From the NCBI RefSeq assembly GCF_050467285.1, contig NZ_JBCMUN010000004.1, positions 124,001-188,000 of the forward strand: a stretch of DNA of 64,000 bases, in the 5' to 3' direction. Position numbers and translations under genes: made by a program. Shown here piece after piece: positions 8,562 through 17,667 of the stretch (position 1 is the first letter of the stretch; each line of letters begins with the position of its first letter). The notes under the pieces were generated by a model that was not told the DNA's origin, did not search any database, and saw only the letters and a list, made by a program, of their open reading frames with translations. This stretch comes from Paenibacillus_E oryzisoli_A (lineage in GTDB: Bacteria; Bacillota; Bacilli; Paenibacillales; NBRC-103111).

Positions 8562-9977
8562 TTACTCGCTGGCCATCCAGTTGTAGTGGAATGTGCCTTC
8601 TTTGTCCACACGTTGGAACGTGTGCGCGCCGAAGTAGTCGCGCTGCGCTTGCAGCAGGTTCGCTGGCAGTCTTTCCGTACGGTAGCTGTCGTAGTATGCA
8701 AGTGCGGATGCGAAGGAAGGTACCGCGATACCGCGCGTAACCGCTTCTGCCACAACTTGTCTCCACGATTGTTGATAAGTATCAACGACGCCTTGGAAGT
8801 AGGAATCCAGCAGCAAGTTTTTCAGTTCAGGGTTGCGATCGTACGCATCCTTGATGTTTTGCAGGAATCTTGCGCGGATGATGCAGCCGCCGCGGAAAAT
8901 CATCGCGATGTTGCCGTATTTCAGATCCCATTGGTATTCGTCGGAAGCGGCTCTCATTTGCGCGAAGCCTTGTGCATAGGAGCAAATTTTGGATGCGTAC
9001 AGCGCTTGGCGAACAGCCTCGATGAACGCTTTGCGATCGCCAGTAAATGCAGGAGCCTCAGGCCCTTTCAACACTTTGCTAGCCGCAACGCGCTCTTCTT
9101 TCATCGCAGAGATGAAACGAGCGAATACGGATTCTGTGATAATCGATAGCGGCACGCCCAGGTCCAGTGCACTTTGGCTGGTCCATTTTCCTGTTCCTTT
9201 TTGACCTGCGGAGTCCAGGATGACGTCAACCATCGGTTTGCCTGTTTCTGCATCGTATTTCGTGAAAATGTCACGGGTAATCTCGATGAGGTAGCTGTCC
9301 AGCTCTCCGTTATTCCACTCTGTGAAAATTTCATGCAGCTCTTCTGTAGACACGTTCAGCACGTCTTTCAGCAATTGGTACGCTTCGCAGATGAGCTGCA
9401 TGTCACCGTACTCAATGCCGTTGTGCACCATTTTCACGTAGTGACCCGCACCGTCCGGTCCGATGTATGTGCAGCAAGCGTCGTCGCCGACTTTTGCCGA
9501 GATTGCTGTCAAAATGGGCTCAACCAATTTGTAGGCACTTTCTTGACCGCCTGGCATAATCGCAGGCCCTTTCAGCGCGCCTTCTTCGCCACCGGAAACA
9601 CCTGTTCCAACGAAACGGATGCCGTGCGCTTCCAGTTCTTTGTTGCGGCGCTGCGTATCCGGGAAGAACGCGTTGCCTCCGTCAATCAGGATGTCGCCTT
9701 TCTCGAGGTGAGGCAGCAGTTGGTTAATGGTGTCGTCCGTAGGGCCGCCCGCTTTAACCATGATCAAAATTTTGCGAGGCACTTCGAGCGATTGTACGAA
9801 CTCTTCCACGCTGTATGTACCTACCAAGTTTTTACCAGGGGCTTCAGCAAGAAGCTCTTTTGTTTTCTCAGCCGAGCGGTTGAAAACAGAAACAGTAAAC
9901 CCTCTGCTTTCAATGTTCAGAGCCAAGTTTTTACCCATTACCGCCAAACCTACGACACCAATTTGTTGCTTCGACAT
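8562..9977 (-). CDS. gndA: 6-phosphogluconate dehydrogenase, decarboxylating
   Basis: The enzyme oxidises and decarboxylates 6-phosphogluconate to ribulose 5-phosphate, reducing NADP. The Rossmann motif GLAVMGKNLALN is at the N-terminus. The substrate and catalytic segments GTGVSGGEEGA and KMVHNGIEYGDMQ (catalytic Lys and His-Asn) follow, with the C-terminal YFGAHTFQR. Length (about 471) is normal. Start ATG at 9977 follows family N-termini (MSKQQIG); an in-frame ATG at 9986 is possible. It is the last gene of the LacI-LarA-gntK-SDR operon, starting 36 bases after the SDR gene. Confidence 0.95.
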   Translation of the reverse strand: MSKQQIGVVGLAVMGKNLALNIESRGFTVSVFNRSAEKTKELLAEAPGKNLVGTYSVEEFVQSLEVPRKILIMVKAGGPTDDTINQLLPHLEKGDILIDGGNAFFPDTQRRNKELEAHGIRFVGTGVSGGEEGALKGPAIMPGGQESAYKLVEPILTAISAKVGDDACCTYIGPDGAGHYVKMVHNGIEYGDMQLICEAYQLLKDVLNVSTEELHEIFTEWNNGELDSYLIEITRDIFTKYDAETGKPMVDVILDSAGQKGTGKWTSQSALDLGVPLSIITESVFARFISAMKEERVAASKVLKGPEAPAFTGDRKAFIEAVRQALYASKICSYAQGFAQMRAASDEYQWDLKYGNIAMIFRGGCIIRARFLQNIKDAYDRNPELKNLLLDSYFQGVVDTYQQSWRQVVAEAVTRGIAVPSFASALAYYDSYRTERLPANLLQAQRDYFGAHTFQRVDKEGTFHYNWMASE

Positions 9978-10013
9978 GTCTCTCATACACCCTTCCGATA
10001 TAAAAATATAGTA

Positions 10014-10781
10014 TTAAATCGTCATCGAGCCAAAGCCGCCATCCACTCTAAGCACCGTGCCCGTCACAAAGGAGGATGCTTTCTCGGAAGCCAGATAGAC
10101 AGCAGCCCCTTGAAGCTCCGCCGCTTCGCCAAAACGATTCATTGGCGTATGGCGCATAATGGACTCGATCCGCTCAGGCGACAAAATCTTGCGATTCTGC
10201 TCTGCCGGGAAAAAGCCAGGAATAATGGCATTCACACGCACACGGCTCGGCGCAAATTCACGCGCAAGGTTCAGTGTGATGTTGTTCACAGCTGCTTTCG
10301 AAGCGGAGTAGGTGAACACACGGGAAAGCGGCGGATCGGAAGAAACGGATGAGATGTTGATAATGCTTCCGCCTTCTCCGCGCTCAACCATGTACTTGCC
10401 GAACACTTGGCAGGCCAGGACGACGCTTTTCAAATTGACTTCCATAATAGAATCCCATTCTTCTTCCGAAATGTCAAAGAAAGGCGTTGCGCTGTTTTTG
10501 CCAGGACAATTCATTAGAATGTCTGCGCTGCCGCTCCAAGCGATGACCTCACTCAAAATGCGCTCCAGATCCGCGCGCTTCGTTGCATCGGCTTCAAACG
10601 ATTTCGCTGTGCCGCCGATTGCTTCGATGCTTCCCCGTACCTCTTCACATTTTTCCTGATTTCGTCCTACGACTGCCACCTTTGCGCCGTGACCGGCCAA
10701 AGCAAGTGCCATAGAGCCGCCAAGCGTGCTGTTGCCGCCGATAATAACGGCTGTTTTTCCCGAAAGATCAAATAAGTTCAT
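10014..10781 (-). CDS. SDR-family oxidoreductase, probably aldonate/keto-aldonate dehydrogenase
   Basis: This is a classical short-chain dehydrogenase of 255 residues. The cofactor motif is GGNSTLGG (residues 15-22), with the usual first Thr replaced. Catalytic residues are Ser in INISSVSS (about 144), Tyr158 and Lys162 in YSASK. The C-terminal DGGFGSMTI resembles sugar-acid SDRs such as gluconate 5-dehydrogenase and mannonate oxidoreductase. Its position between gluconokinase and 6-phosphogluconate dehydrogenase supports a role in converting a keto-aldonate to an aldonate, or the reverse. The actual substrate cannot be read from sequence. Confidence 0.85.
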   Translation of the reverse strand: MNLFDLSGKTAVIIGGNSTLGGSMALALAGHGAKVAVVGRNQEKCEEVRGSIEAIGGTAKSFEADATKRADLERILSEVIAWSGSADILMNCPGKNSATPFFDISEEEWDSIMEVNLKSVVLACQVFGKYMVERGEGGSIINISSVSSDPPLSRVFTYSASKAAVNNITLNLAREFAPSRVRVNAIIPGFFPAEQNRKILSPERIESIMRHTPMNRFGEAAELQGAAVYLASEKASSFVTGTVLRVDGGFGSMTI

Positions 10782-10815
10782 GTGTCGTCCATCCTCTCAG
10801 TTCATTATGCGTAAT

Positions 10816-12408
10816 TTAAGATTGCGGATTCCGTTGCTGACTTTGAAAGGCGGTTATCGCGTCGAATTGATCTTTTAACTGATGATATACGTTCGTGTAA
10901 ATAGATGTCAATTGTCGATATGTGCGATAATCGCTTTCATTTACTTCATGTGCCTTCCCTACCCCAATCCATTCATGGGCAAGCGAAAGATCCTCGATCT
11001 CGCCCATCGCGAGCAAGCCGAGTAAAGCAGCGCCAATCCCCGAGCTTTCGATCGAGTCTGGCACGATGACAGGCGTGCCCAGCATGTCGGTCATCATTTG
11101 CCGCCAAAACTCGGAACGGGCAAAACCGCCCGAGGCGCGAATCACTTTCGCCGGCCCCATCACGCGCTCCAGCGAATTCGCTACCGCTTGAATCGAGAAC
11201 ATTACGCCCTCCAGTGCTGCGCGAATCATGTGCTTCTTCTCGTGACTTAAGCTGAGGCCAAAATACACCCCGCGCGCGTTCGCATTCCAATACGGCGCGC
11301 GTTCCCCCGACAGCAGCGGCAGGAACAGCAGGCCGTCCGAGCCGGCGCTGACTTCCGACGCGATCGCTGTCAGATAATCGTACGGGTCGAGGCCCATACG
11401 GCGCGCCTCTTCGGCTTCGGCGGTGGCGATTTGGTCCCGCACCCAGCGGAACACGATGCCGCCGTTGTTGATCGGGCCGCCGACGACCCAGAAATCCTCG
11501 GTCAATGCGTAGCAGAACAGCTTGCCTTCCGGGTCGGTCTGCGGCTTGTTCACCACGGCGCGAACCGCGCCGCTCGTGCCGATCGTGACGGCGACGACGC
11601 CTGGCTCAAACGCGCCGACGCCAAGGTTGGCGAGCACGCCGTCCGACGCGCCGACGATGAACGGCGTGTCGACGGCAAGGCCCGTCCGCGCTGCGTACTC
11701 GGCGCTCATCCCCTGGACGCGGTGCGTCGTCGGCACCAGCGTGGACAGCTGCTTCGGCGTCACGCCGGCCAGCTGAAGCGCCTCCTCGTCCCAATCGAGC
11801 TTCTCGAGATTGAAGAGGCCGGTGGCGCTCGCCAGCGAGTAGTCGATGACGTACTCGCCGAACAATTTGGCAAACACGTAGTCCTTGATGCCGATGAACT
11901 TGAACGTCTTTTGCGTCAGCTCAGGCTCGTGGTCCTTGAACCACATGAGCTTCGTCAGCGGCGACATCGGGTGAATCGGCGTGCCCGTGCGCGCATAAAT
12001 CTGTTGGCCTAGCCCGCTGCGCCGCAGCTCTTCCGCGTATTGCGCTGCACGGTTATCCGCCCAGGTGATGCATTGCGTGAGCGGGGTGAGCCGCTCATCG
12101 ACTGCGATCAGGCTGTGCATCGCGGAGGAGAAGGAGACGCACAGGATCCGCTCCGGCGTCAAACTAAGCTTCCGCACGACTTCCCCGATCCCGTCTACAA
12201 CCGCGTTAAAGATTTGTTCCGGATCCTGCTCAGCGCGGCCCGGCGCCGGGGTAAACAACGGATACTCGATGGAGTGGGAAGCAAGCACCTTCCCGTTCCG
12301 ATCGATAATCAGCGTCTTGGTGCTCGTCGTGCCGATGTCGGCGGCAACGACATAAGGTTGGTCTCCTGCTCCGGAATTAGTGGTGAGAGGAGCTGGCTTT
12401 TCCGTCAT
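10816..12408 (-). CDS. gntK: Gluconokinase (FGGY carbohydrate kinase)
   Basis: Gluconokinase phosphorylates gluconate to 6-phosphogluconate, the substrate of the downstream Gnd. FGGY features are the phosphate-1 loop AADIGTTSTKT, the substrate-side CITWADNRA, the GASDGVLANLG segment and the phosphate-2/adenosine stretch IRASGGFARSEFWRQ. Length is about 530 residues. The ATG at 12408 (MTEKPAP) lies 10 bases after AGAGGGG; the gene overlaps the end of the LarA-like gene by about 32 bases, a sign of coupling. Gluconate is the likely substrate from family and context, but other aldonates are possible. Confidence 0.9.
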   Translation of the reverse strand: MTEKPAPLTTNSGAGDQPYVVAADIGTTSTKTLIIDRNGKVLASHSIEYPLFTPAPGRAEQDPEQIFNAVVDGIGEVVRKLSLTPERILCVSFSSAMHSLIAVDERLTPLTQCITWADNRAAQYAEELRRSGLGQQIYARTGTPIHPMSPLTKLMWFKDHEPELTQKTFKFIGIKDYVFAKLFGEYVIDYSLASATGLFNLEKLDWDEEALQLAGVTPKQLSTLVPTTHRVQGMSAEYAARTGLAVDTPFIVGASDGVLANLGVGAFEPGVVAVTIGTSGAVRAVVNKPQTDPEGKLFCYALTEDFWVVGGPINNGGIVFRWVRDQIATAEAEEARRMGLDPYDYLTAIASEVSAGSDGLLFLPLLSGERAPYWNANARGVYFGLSLSHEKKHMIRAALEGVMFSIQAVANSLERVMGPAKVIRASGGFARSEFWRQMMTDMLGTPVIVPDSIESSGIGAALLGLLAMGEIEDLSLAHEWIGVGKAHEVNESDYRTYRQLTSIYTNVYHQLKDQFDAITAFQSQQRNPQS

Positions 12409-13675
12409 GGACAATGTTCCCCTCTGCATCGAATTGTAGCTCGTACGGTTCGGACAAAATTTCAATGTCCGGGTGCTGGCGCGCTTCTTCCAGCAAATTC
12501 ACGGAAATTTCGATCTCGCCGAGGTGCAGCGTATCTTGAATGCGCACAAGACGGCACGTCGTGTAGTCCAAAATGTTGCACGTTTTTACAGCGGCTTTGA
12601 TCGCATAGAAGTCATTCTCCAGCGTTGTCGCAATCTTCGTTGGCGCACATACCGTGGATGTCAGACCGTTCGCGTACGTGAACGTGAGGTTCGTCTTGTC
12701 CACGAGGCGCTGCGTCGTAAAGTCCGCGGTGCCGACGCCATTGGCGTTGCCTTTCGTCTCCGGTGTCAGGTCAAGCACGACCATCTTGGACACGTCCGGT
12801 CCGCCGTGCGCGTAAGGCGTTGGATAGCGGCCCGTGACGTTCGGGTCCATGCCGTCGCCGGAAATGTTTTTCCCGATGTAGTCAATGACGAGTACATCGA
12901 CTTGATCGAACAGGATTTTCGGCAGACGAGATTTCGCCTCAACCAAAAGCTCCTCCTCGCGCGCCTCAATGTCCGCAGCCGGCAGCACTTCAATGCGGCA
13001 CGTCTCGTCGTACGCGTTCTCGACGAGCGCAACACCGAACACGATCGGCAGCTTGTCGATCATGATGTTGGCCATGGCCGGCACGTTCTCCGCCATGTAC
13101 TTGAAGCCGAGCTGGTGGCACGCTTCCGCGCCCTTTTGCTTGCCAAGTCCGATCGCGATCATCTTCATGATGCCGCTCTCGATGCGCCCGCGGAACGCCG
13201 TGTGCGGCTTCACGCGGTTGATCACGACAATCGCATCCGCCTCGGAGGCGATGCGGTCGACATACACCGGCAGCCCGTTCGGCAGCTTGTCGATCTCGAC
13301 CACGTCCATGGACGAGCGGATCGGCGCGCCCATGGATGCCTCGGTAATGCCGAGATGCTCCAGCACCTCGGTCTGGCCTTCGGCCGTCGCGCCGCCATGG
13401 CTGCCCATGCATGGCACGATGAACGGATGCGCGCCGCGCGCTTTGATCGCGTCGAGCGTGGTCTTCGTAAAGCCCGCGATGTTTGCGATGCCGCGGCTGC
13501 CAACGGCGACCGCCACCTGCTGGCCGGGCTGAATCGTTTCCATCACACCGGAAGCGCTAAGTTCTTTCGCGAGCGCTTCCTCCGGATTTTCGATGATCGC
13601 GCGATCGAATTTTTGGCGGATTTTTACCATTTGCGGAATTGGAATATCCTTTAACAGCTCTCTCAATACGCTCAT
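12377..13675 (-). CDS. LarA/DUF2088-family protein, putative nickel-dependent aldonate epimerase
   Basis: The 432-residue protein belongs to the lactate-racemase (LarA, DUF2088) superfamily, in which a nickel-pincer nucleotide bound to a Lys racemises or epimerises 2-hydroxy acids. By eye, His93 (MGSHGG), His158 (VKPHTAF), Lys171 (GIMKMI) and His187 (EACHQLG) match LarA His108, His174, Lys184 and His200 with nearly identical spacing. Members with gluconate 2-epimerase activity have been described. Here the gene overlaps the LacI regulator (ATGA) and gluconokinase, so an aldonate epimerase is the best guess. No larB, larC or larE cofactor gene lies in the window. Activity is inference. Confidence 0.8.
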   Translation of the reverse strand: MSVLRELLKDIPIPQMVKIRQKFDRAIIENPEEALAKELSASGVMETIQPGQQVAVAVGSRGIANIAGFTKTTLDAIKARGAHPFIVPCMGSHGGATAEGQTEVLEHLGITEASMGAPIRSSMDVVEIDKLPNGLPVYVDRIASEADAIVVINRVKPHTAFRGRIESGIMKMIAIGLGKQKGAEACHQLGFKYMAENVPAMANIMIDKLPIVFGVALVENAYDETCRIEVLPAADIEAREEELLVEAKSRLPKILFDQVDVLVIDYIGKNISGDGMDPNVTGRYPTPYAHGGPDVSKMVVLDLTPETKGNANGVGTADFTTQRLVDKTNLTFTYANGLTSTVCAPTKIATTLENDFYAIKAAVKTCNILDYTTCRLVRIQDTLHLGEIEISVNLLEEARQHPDIEILSEPYELQFDAEGNIVHDGKASSSHH

Positions 13676-14697
13676 GCGTCTCTCCCACTTTCTTCTGCTT
13701 GTAGCGCTTGCACCGACTCACGAACGATCAGCTCCGTATGGAGAAGCACCCGCTCTGTCGTATGAAGCTTGTTTTCTATATTGGCAAGAAGCCGCATAGC
13801 GCCTTCTTTACTAATTTGTTCAATCGGTCTTCGCACTGTGGTGAGCGCAGGTGTGACATACCCCGCAAACACCGTATCGTCGAAGCCCATGACAGATATA
13901 TCTATAGGTACGTTAAGGCCGGCCTCGTACGCCGCTTTCATCGCGCCCAGCGCCATCTCGTCGTTGCAGCAAAACACAGCCGTCGGCGGCTCAGGCAGTG
14001 CAAGAAACTTCTGCATCGCCAAATGTCCGCTCTCCAGATCATATAAACCGGGCTGGCGATACGCCGCGGGCGTGGCTATTCCGTGCTCGGCCATGGCGCG
14101 TTCAAAACCCGCCTGCCTGTGCTTCGCGGAACGGAAGCCCTTGCGTCCTTCTATCAAAGCAATGCGGCGATGCCCCTGCTCAATCAAGTAGCAGCCGGCG
14201 TGGTAGGCGCCCTGCTCCTCATCGGACAGCACGTTCAGCACACCTGCCGTGTCCACAGGACGGTTCAGCACGACGAGCGGAATGCCTTTGCCGGCAATAT
14301 GCTCGATCATCGGCTGATCGTTGTCGCTTTGGGAAACGACAATGATGCCGTCGAAGCTTTTCTTCGTAATCGAATGAAAGCTCGTGTAGTCGTCGATCCC
14401 TTTGACAATCAGCTGGTAGCGGTCTTGGATGATGGAATTCACGCCCCGGATCGCCTCGTAGAAAAATCCGGCAGACGTTCCCTGGCTTAGTGTTGTAAAA
14501 AACAGCCCCAAGTTATACGAACGGTCCAACACCAGACTCTTAGCATTGTAATTCGGCGTATAATCAAGCTGCTCAGCCAGCGCGCGAATGCGCTCCTTCG
14601 TCTCCTCCTGAATGAGCGGAGAGTTGTTGAGCGCCCGTGATACGGTCGTATGCGAGACACCCGCAAGCTTGGCAATATCTTTAATGGTAACGCTCAT
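13672..14697 (-). CDS. LacI-family transcriptional regulator of the aldonate operon
   Basis: The 341-residue protein has an N-terminal helix-turn-helix (VTIKDIAKLAGVSHTTVSRAL, residues 3-23), the hinge region, and a periplasmic-binding-protein-like sensor domain (GIIVVSQSD, GYEAGLNVPIDISVMGFDD-type segments). Such proteins repress sugar operons until an inducer binds. It is the first gene of the operon and its stop overlaps the LarA-like start as ATGA. A palindromic operator-like site lies 34 bases upstream, so it probably controls its own operon. The inducer is unknown; an aldonate or phosphorylated aldonate is plausible. Confidence 0.92.
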   Translation of the reverse strand: MSVTIKDIAKLAGVSHTTVSRALNNSPLIQEETKERIRALAEQLDYTPNYNAKSLVLDRSYNLGLFFTTLSQGTSAGFFYEAIRGVNSIIQDRYQLIVKGIDDYTSFHSITKKSFDGIIVVSQSDNDQPMIEHIAGKGIPLVVLNRPVDTAGVLNVLSDEEQGAYHAGCYLIEQGHRRIALIEGRKGFRSAKHRQAGFERAMAEHGIATPAAYRQPGLYDLESGHLAMQKFLALPEPPTAVFCCNDEMALGAMKAAYEAGLNVPIDISVMGFDDTVFAGYVTPALTTVRRPIEQISKEGAMRLLANIENKLHTTERVLLHTELIVRESVQALQAEESGRDA

Positions 14698-14730
14698 GCC
14701 ATCACCTCGTTTCTTAGCTTACCACAGGAA

Positions 14731-14744
14731 TGCACACGTTAACA
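14731..14744 (-). promoter_or_regulatory. LacI-type operator or cre-like site upstream of the aldonate operon
   Basis: TGCACACGTTAACA has the central CG of LacI-family operators and matches the cre consensus TGNAANCGNTNNCA at all but one fixed position. It could bind the operon's own LacI protein, CcpA, or both. It lies 34 bases before the regulator start. Confidence 0.5.
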
Positions 14745-14807
14745 ATAGTTGAAAACAAAAATAAAGCCCGCTCCCGCTCCATCCGCAGATCAGGTCCCTA
14801 TAAAACA

Positions 14808-14848
14808 CAAAAAGAGAGTCCCGTATGTATCCACACAGGCTCTCTTCT
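14808..14848 (-). terminator. Intrinsic terminator of the 14.9-kb unknown gene
   Basis: On the minus strand AAGAGAG pairs with CTCTCTT around a loop of about 22 bases, followed by a T-run. Confidence 0.6.
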
Positions 14849-14869
14849 ATCCCATCTCACGCTTCATTC

Positions 14870-15466
14870 TCACATCTCCAATAGTAACATTTCTTGTCTC
14901 AATTCAAGCAATTTCACTTTGCTGTCCATCACAGCCTTCAAATCCCCCGCGGCGATCGCATCCTGCAGTGTTGCCAGCTCATAATCCAGCTCCATCCGCA
15001 GCACCGGAATGCGCTCGTCGGTCCGTTTCGATCGCAGTGCCTGCATCACTTCTTCTACGGTCACGGCTGGCTCCTTCTGATACAGCACTTTATGCTCGAT
15101 GCCGCTGATCTCAACCATGCGGATAATCTCACCAAACATAATATTCTCGATGAGAATTTGCCGGTCCTTGAAGCGTTTGACGACCGCGTGTCCGCGTGTA
15201 TCCCCGATCAACTTCTCCATCATTTCGGCTAGCTTCTCGTCCTTGAAGGAGTAGTTGCCGACAATTTTGTACTTCTCGCCAATGCGCTCGAACTTCAATT
15301 TAATCAGCTTGCGTCCAGTGCGTATCGAGATAATAAATTGCAGTTCACTTTCGTTCCAATACAGAGAATATCCTTCCTGAATGAGCGATTTAATGAAGTT
15401 CCGGATTAGCCGGCGATCAAATCGTAACTCTAGGTTGCAGTACTCCACTTCATGACTCTTACTCAC
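14870..15466 (-). CDS. Conserved-looking cytosolic protein of unknown function
   Basis: The product (about 198 residues) is soluble and rich in charged residues, with an N-terminal part that looks alpha/beta and a helical, Leu/Glu-rich C-terminus (from about residue 150). I recognise no catalytic motif. The GTG at 15466 lies 6 bases from GGAGGGG, an excellent ribosome site, and is preferred over the upstream ATG at 15493. The gene is monocistronic and followed by a terminator. Confidence 0.75.
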   Translation of the reverse strand: MSKSHEVEYCNLELRFDRRLIRNFIKSLIQEGYSLYWNESELQFIISIRTGRKLIKLKFERIGEKYKIVGNYSFKDEKLAEMMEKLIGDTRGHAVVKRFKDRQILIENIMFGEIIRMVEISGIEHKVLYQKEPAVTVEEVMQALRSKRTDERIPVLRMELDYELATLQDAIAAGDLKAVMDSKVKLLELRQEMLLLEM

Positions 15467-15640
15467 GGCAATCCCCTCCATAATGGTGCGCATATATTTT
15501 GTTGAAATATTCAGACAACTTATCTGCTTAATGTTATCTTATTATGAATTCTATGTTTTAGCAACTTGGATTATGGATATTTTTTAAAAAGAAACCGCAC
15601 AAAAAATATGACGTCTTAATCGACCTGTACAAGCCGGATT

Positions 15641-15664
15641 ACTAGCCTAGAATGCTAGGCTAGT
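15641..15664. repeat. Perfect 10-bp inverted repeat across a stop codon
   Basis: ACTAGCCTAG and CTAGGCTAGT flank an AATG loop. The TAG stop of the adjacent minus-strand gene lies inside the stem. No T-run follows on the minus strand, so it is a weak candidate terminator or a transcript-end stabiliser. Confidence 0.7.
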
Positions 15665-15905
15665 GCCACCCCCAAAAGAAACCGTCGCGCTCCCAGGCAG
15701 CTCTTCCGCCGTGCAGCTTTTTAAAGATTTTTTTAACTTCCTTATCGATGGAACGATTGCCGTTCTCGTTGATGTAAATAAAGGATTCCCCAAAGTTCTC
15801 CATTATATAGTCCACAGCCTTATCCTGATGCAAGATGCCGGCATTTTTCAGTTCGGCCAGCATCCATTCCGCCACTTCTGTTGCCGCTGCGCTTATTGTA
15901 CTCAT
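15660..15905 (-). CDS. Small conserved protein, resembles DUF6953
   Basis: The 81-residue protein reads as a short helical domain with a WMLAELKNAG segment, a central DYIMENFGESFIYINENGN stretch and an aromatic tail. From memory it resembles the DUF6953 family; function is unknown. Its start, ATG at 15905, directly abuts AAGGGG, giving almost no spacer, so the start is less certain than usual. It begins 20 bases after the stalk-domain gene and probably shares its transcript. Confidence 0.7.
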   Translation of the reverse strand: MSTISAAATEVAEWMLAELKNAGILHQDKAVDYIMENFGESFIYINENGNRSIDKEVKKIFKKLHGGRAAWERDGFFWGWH

Positions 15906-15925
15906 CCCCTTATCTTTGACACCCT

Positions 15926-16783
15926 TTATGGATTGACCGGAGTCACTTCGATGTCCTCTTTGCTTGAGCTGCCAACTACATAATTCGGCGTGTTGTCCCC
16001 AATGATCAGAGTCTGCGTCAGCTTGAGCGTCGTCTTGTAATAATGATTATTCTCATTCAGCAGGTAGCTGTATGTATTCTCTTCCGGCAGCTTATCGATA
16101 ATGAGCGGAGTTGAATAATATGCCGTCTGGTTAATTTGGTAGTAACGGAAGCTTTCTACGTATTCCCTGAGTGTTTTGAGCTTGATCGGATCATTCTCTC
16201 CGCTGATAACGATTGGTTCGAAAGTGGTCATCGAAGGCTGCGGCGGCTGGTTCCCCCAGACTTTGTTTAGCTCCGATTCCCCGACGTACAGCTCCTGCGT
16301 ATATTTCTCTTTTGCCTTGCGAAGCCCGCTCGTATCCACGCCCATGCGGGTAATGTCCGAGAGCCGGTAATAATTCTGATCCACCGTCATGTTCATGAGC
16401 ACAGGATAGGTGCCGCCCCGATAATCCATATAATATGCATAGGGAGACTGGAGCACGATTTCCGTATAGTTCGTCTCATTGCCCTGGGCAGGCTGGTTCT
16501 CATTAATGCGCGGATTCACGTAAATCGTTTTCGTGCTCTCCTGCCAGTTGACGACGGCGTTCAAATACCCGCCCAGTTCCTTCACCGGCAAATAGCTCGC
16601 ATTATTATAAATCAGCGGCGGGTTCGCCAACTGGATATTTTGACCGTTTACAACGACTTTAAAGTCCGGCCGCAAATAAGCATCGACTCGCTGCAGCACA
16701 TCCTGCGCATACACGCCTGCGGTAAAACAGGTGCCCATCACAGCGCCGGCGATCCCAATTTTGGACATTCTCGAAAGCTTCAT
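15926..16783 (-). CDS. Secreted protein with copper-amine-oxidase-like stalk domain
   Basis: An N-terminal signal peptide (residues 1-26, with cleavage likely after GVYA) is followed by a stalk domain: VVVNGQNIQLANPPLIYNN, YLPVKELGG and TKTIYVNP. This domain is common in secreted Paenibacillaceae proteins and is named after an amine oxidase module, but carries no oxidase site here. The remaining 180 residues are unrecognised. GGAGG lies 10 bases before the ATG. It heads a two-gene transcript with the 81-residue protein. Confidence 0.85.
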   Translation of the reverse strand: MKLSRMSKIGIAGAVMGTCFTAGVYAQDVLQRVDAYLRPDFKVVVNGQNIQLANPPLIYNNASYLPVKELGGYLNAVVNWQESTKTIYVNPRINENQPAQGNETNYTEIVLQSPYAYYMDYRGGTYPVLMNMTVDQNYYRLSDITRMGVDTSGLRKAKEKYTQELYVGESELNKVWGNQPPQPSMTTFEPIVISGENDPIKLKTLREYVESFRYYQINQTAYYSTPLIIDKLPEENTYSYLLNENNHYYKTTLKLTQTLIIGDNTPNYVVGSSSKEDIEVTPVNP

Positions 16784-16980
16784 CTCGGTATTTCCTCCTC
16801 TTCGTGCACGAGTGCCATCTCCATTTATTTCGGCAAATGGCTGAATTTCCCTGCTTTTTTCGACAAAAATCGAACTATTGGCCTAGTTCTGATTGCCGGT
16901 AGCACGATCCGATTGCGAGAAAAGGGCTTATCCTTTAAAATAATTGAAAACATGCTATTTGGAAAAGAGGGCTATGCCTT

Positions 16981-17616
16981 ATGAGTTTTACCGGGTTTAC
17001 TTCGCACGATTTTGATACCTTTTCAATTGAGGGGCTTGACGGCCGCATGGAAGCGATCCGCGAGCGTATTCAGCCTAAATTCAAGACGCTGGGCGACGCG
17101 CTGACCGCCGATCTCTCAATGCACGCCGGCAGCGAAATGTTCCTGCACATCGCCAAGCACCTTCGCCGCAAAATCAATCCCCCTGTCGACACCTGGCTCG
17201 CAATCTGTCCGAACAAACGCGGATATAAGCAGGTGCCGCATTTTCAGGTCGGCTTGTTTGACGATCGCGTCTTTATTTGGCTCGCCCTGATCTATGAGCT
17301 TCCGAGCAAAAGCCAGATCGCTACCAGCTACATGAACCATCTGGACACCGTGGCAAAGCTGCCTGCCGATTTCGTCCTTTCGTTCGATCATATGAAAAAA
17401 GACGTTACTCCGCTGGCCGAATTGGACCATGCCGGCTGGATGTCTGCGCTCGAACGGTTCCGCGACGTGAAAAAAGCCGAATTGCTGCTGGGCCGCAACT
17501 TGCCAGCCACCGATCCGCTGCTTGTGCAGCCAGACAAGCTGGAAGCTTTCATTGCGGAGACTTTCCATACGCTCATGCCTTTATACCATCTGGCGGTAGA
17601 CGCCGCTGCCAATTAA
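16981..17616 (+). CDS. yktB: UPF0637/DUF1054 protein, YktB homologue
   Basis: The 211-residue protein matches the Bacillus YktB family (DUF1054): GFTSHDFDTFSIEGLDGRM at the N-terminus, NPPVDTWLAICPNKRGYK in the middle and a C-terminal helical part ending FHTLMPLY. The family is cytosolic and of unknown function. AGAGGG lies about 9 bases before the ATG. The gene is divergent from the stalk-domain gene. Confidence 0.9.
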   Translation: MSFTGFTSHDFDTFSIEGLDGRMEAIRERIQPKFKTLGDALTADLSMHAGSEMFLHIAKHLRRKINPPVDTWLAICPNKRGYKQVPHFQVGLFDDRVFIWLALIYELPSKSQIATSYMNHLDTVAKLPADFVLSFDHMKKDVTPLAELDHAGWMSALERFRDVKKAELLLGRNLPATDPLLVQPDKLEAFIAETFHTLMPLYHLAVDAAAN

Positions 17617-17667
17617 TTCTTTTTCATGAAAAATTTATATTAGCCTAAGGTTCCTTTAAACTAAAAA

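Noticed and set aside
9174..10352. 392-codon plus-strand frame opposite gnd and the SDR
   Set aside because: It spans two genes on the other strand and has no domain, so it is a shadow.
12473..13654. Long plus-strand open frame opposite the LarA-like gene
   Set aside because: It is a shadow of a well-supported minus-strand gene with clear domains; it has an unnatural Arg/His-rich composition and no ribosome site.
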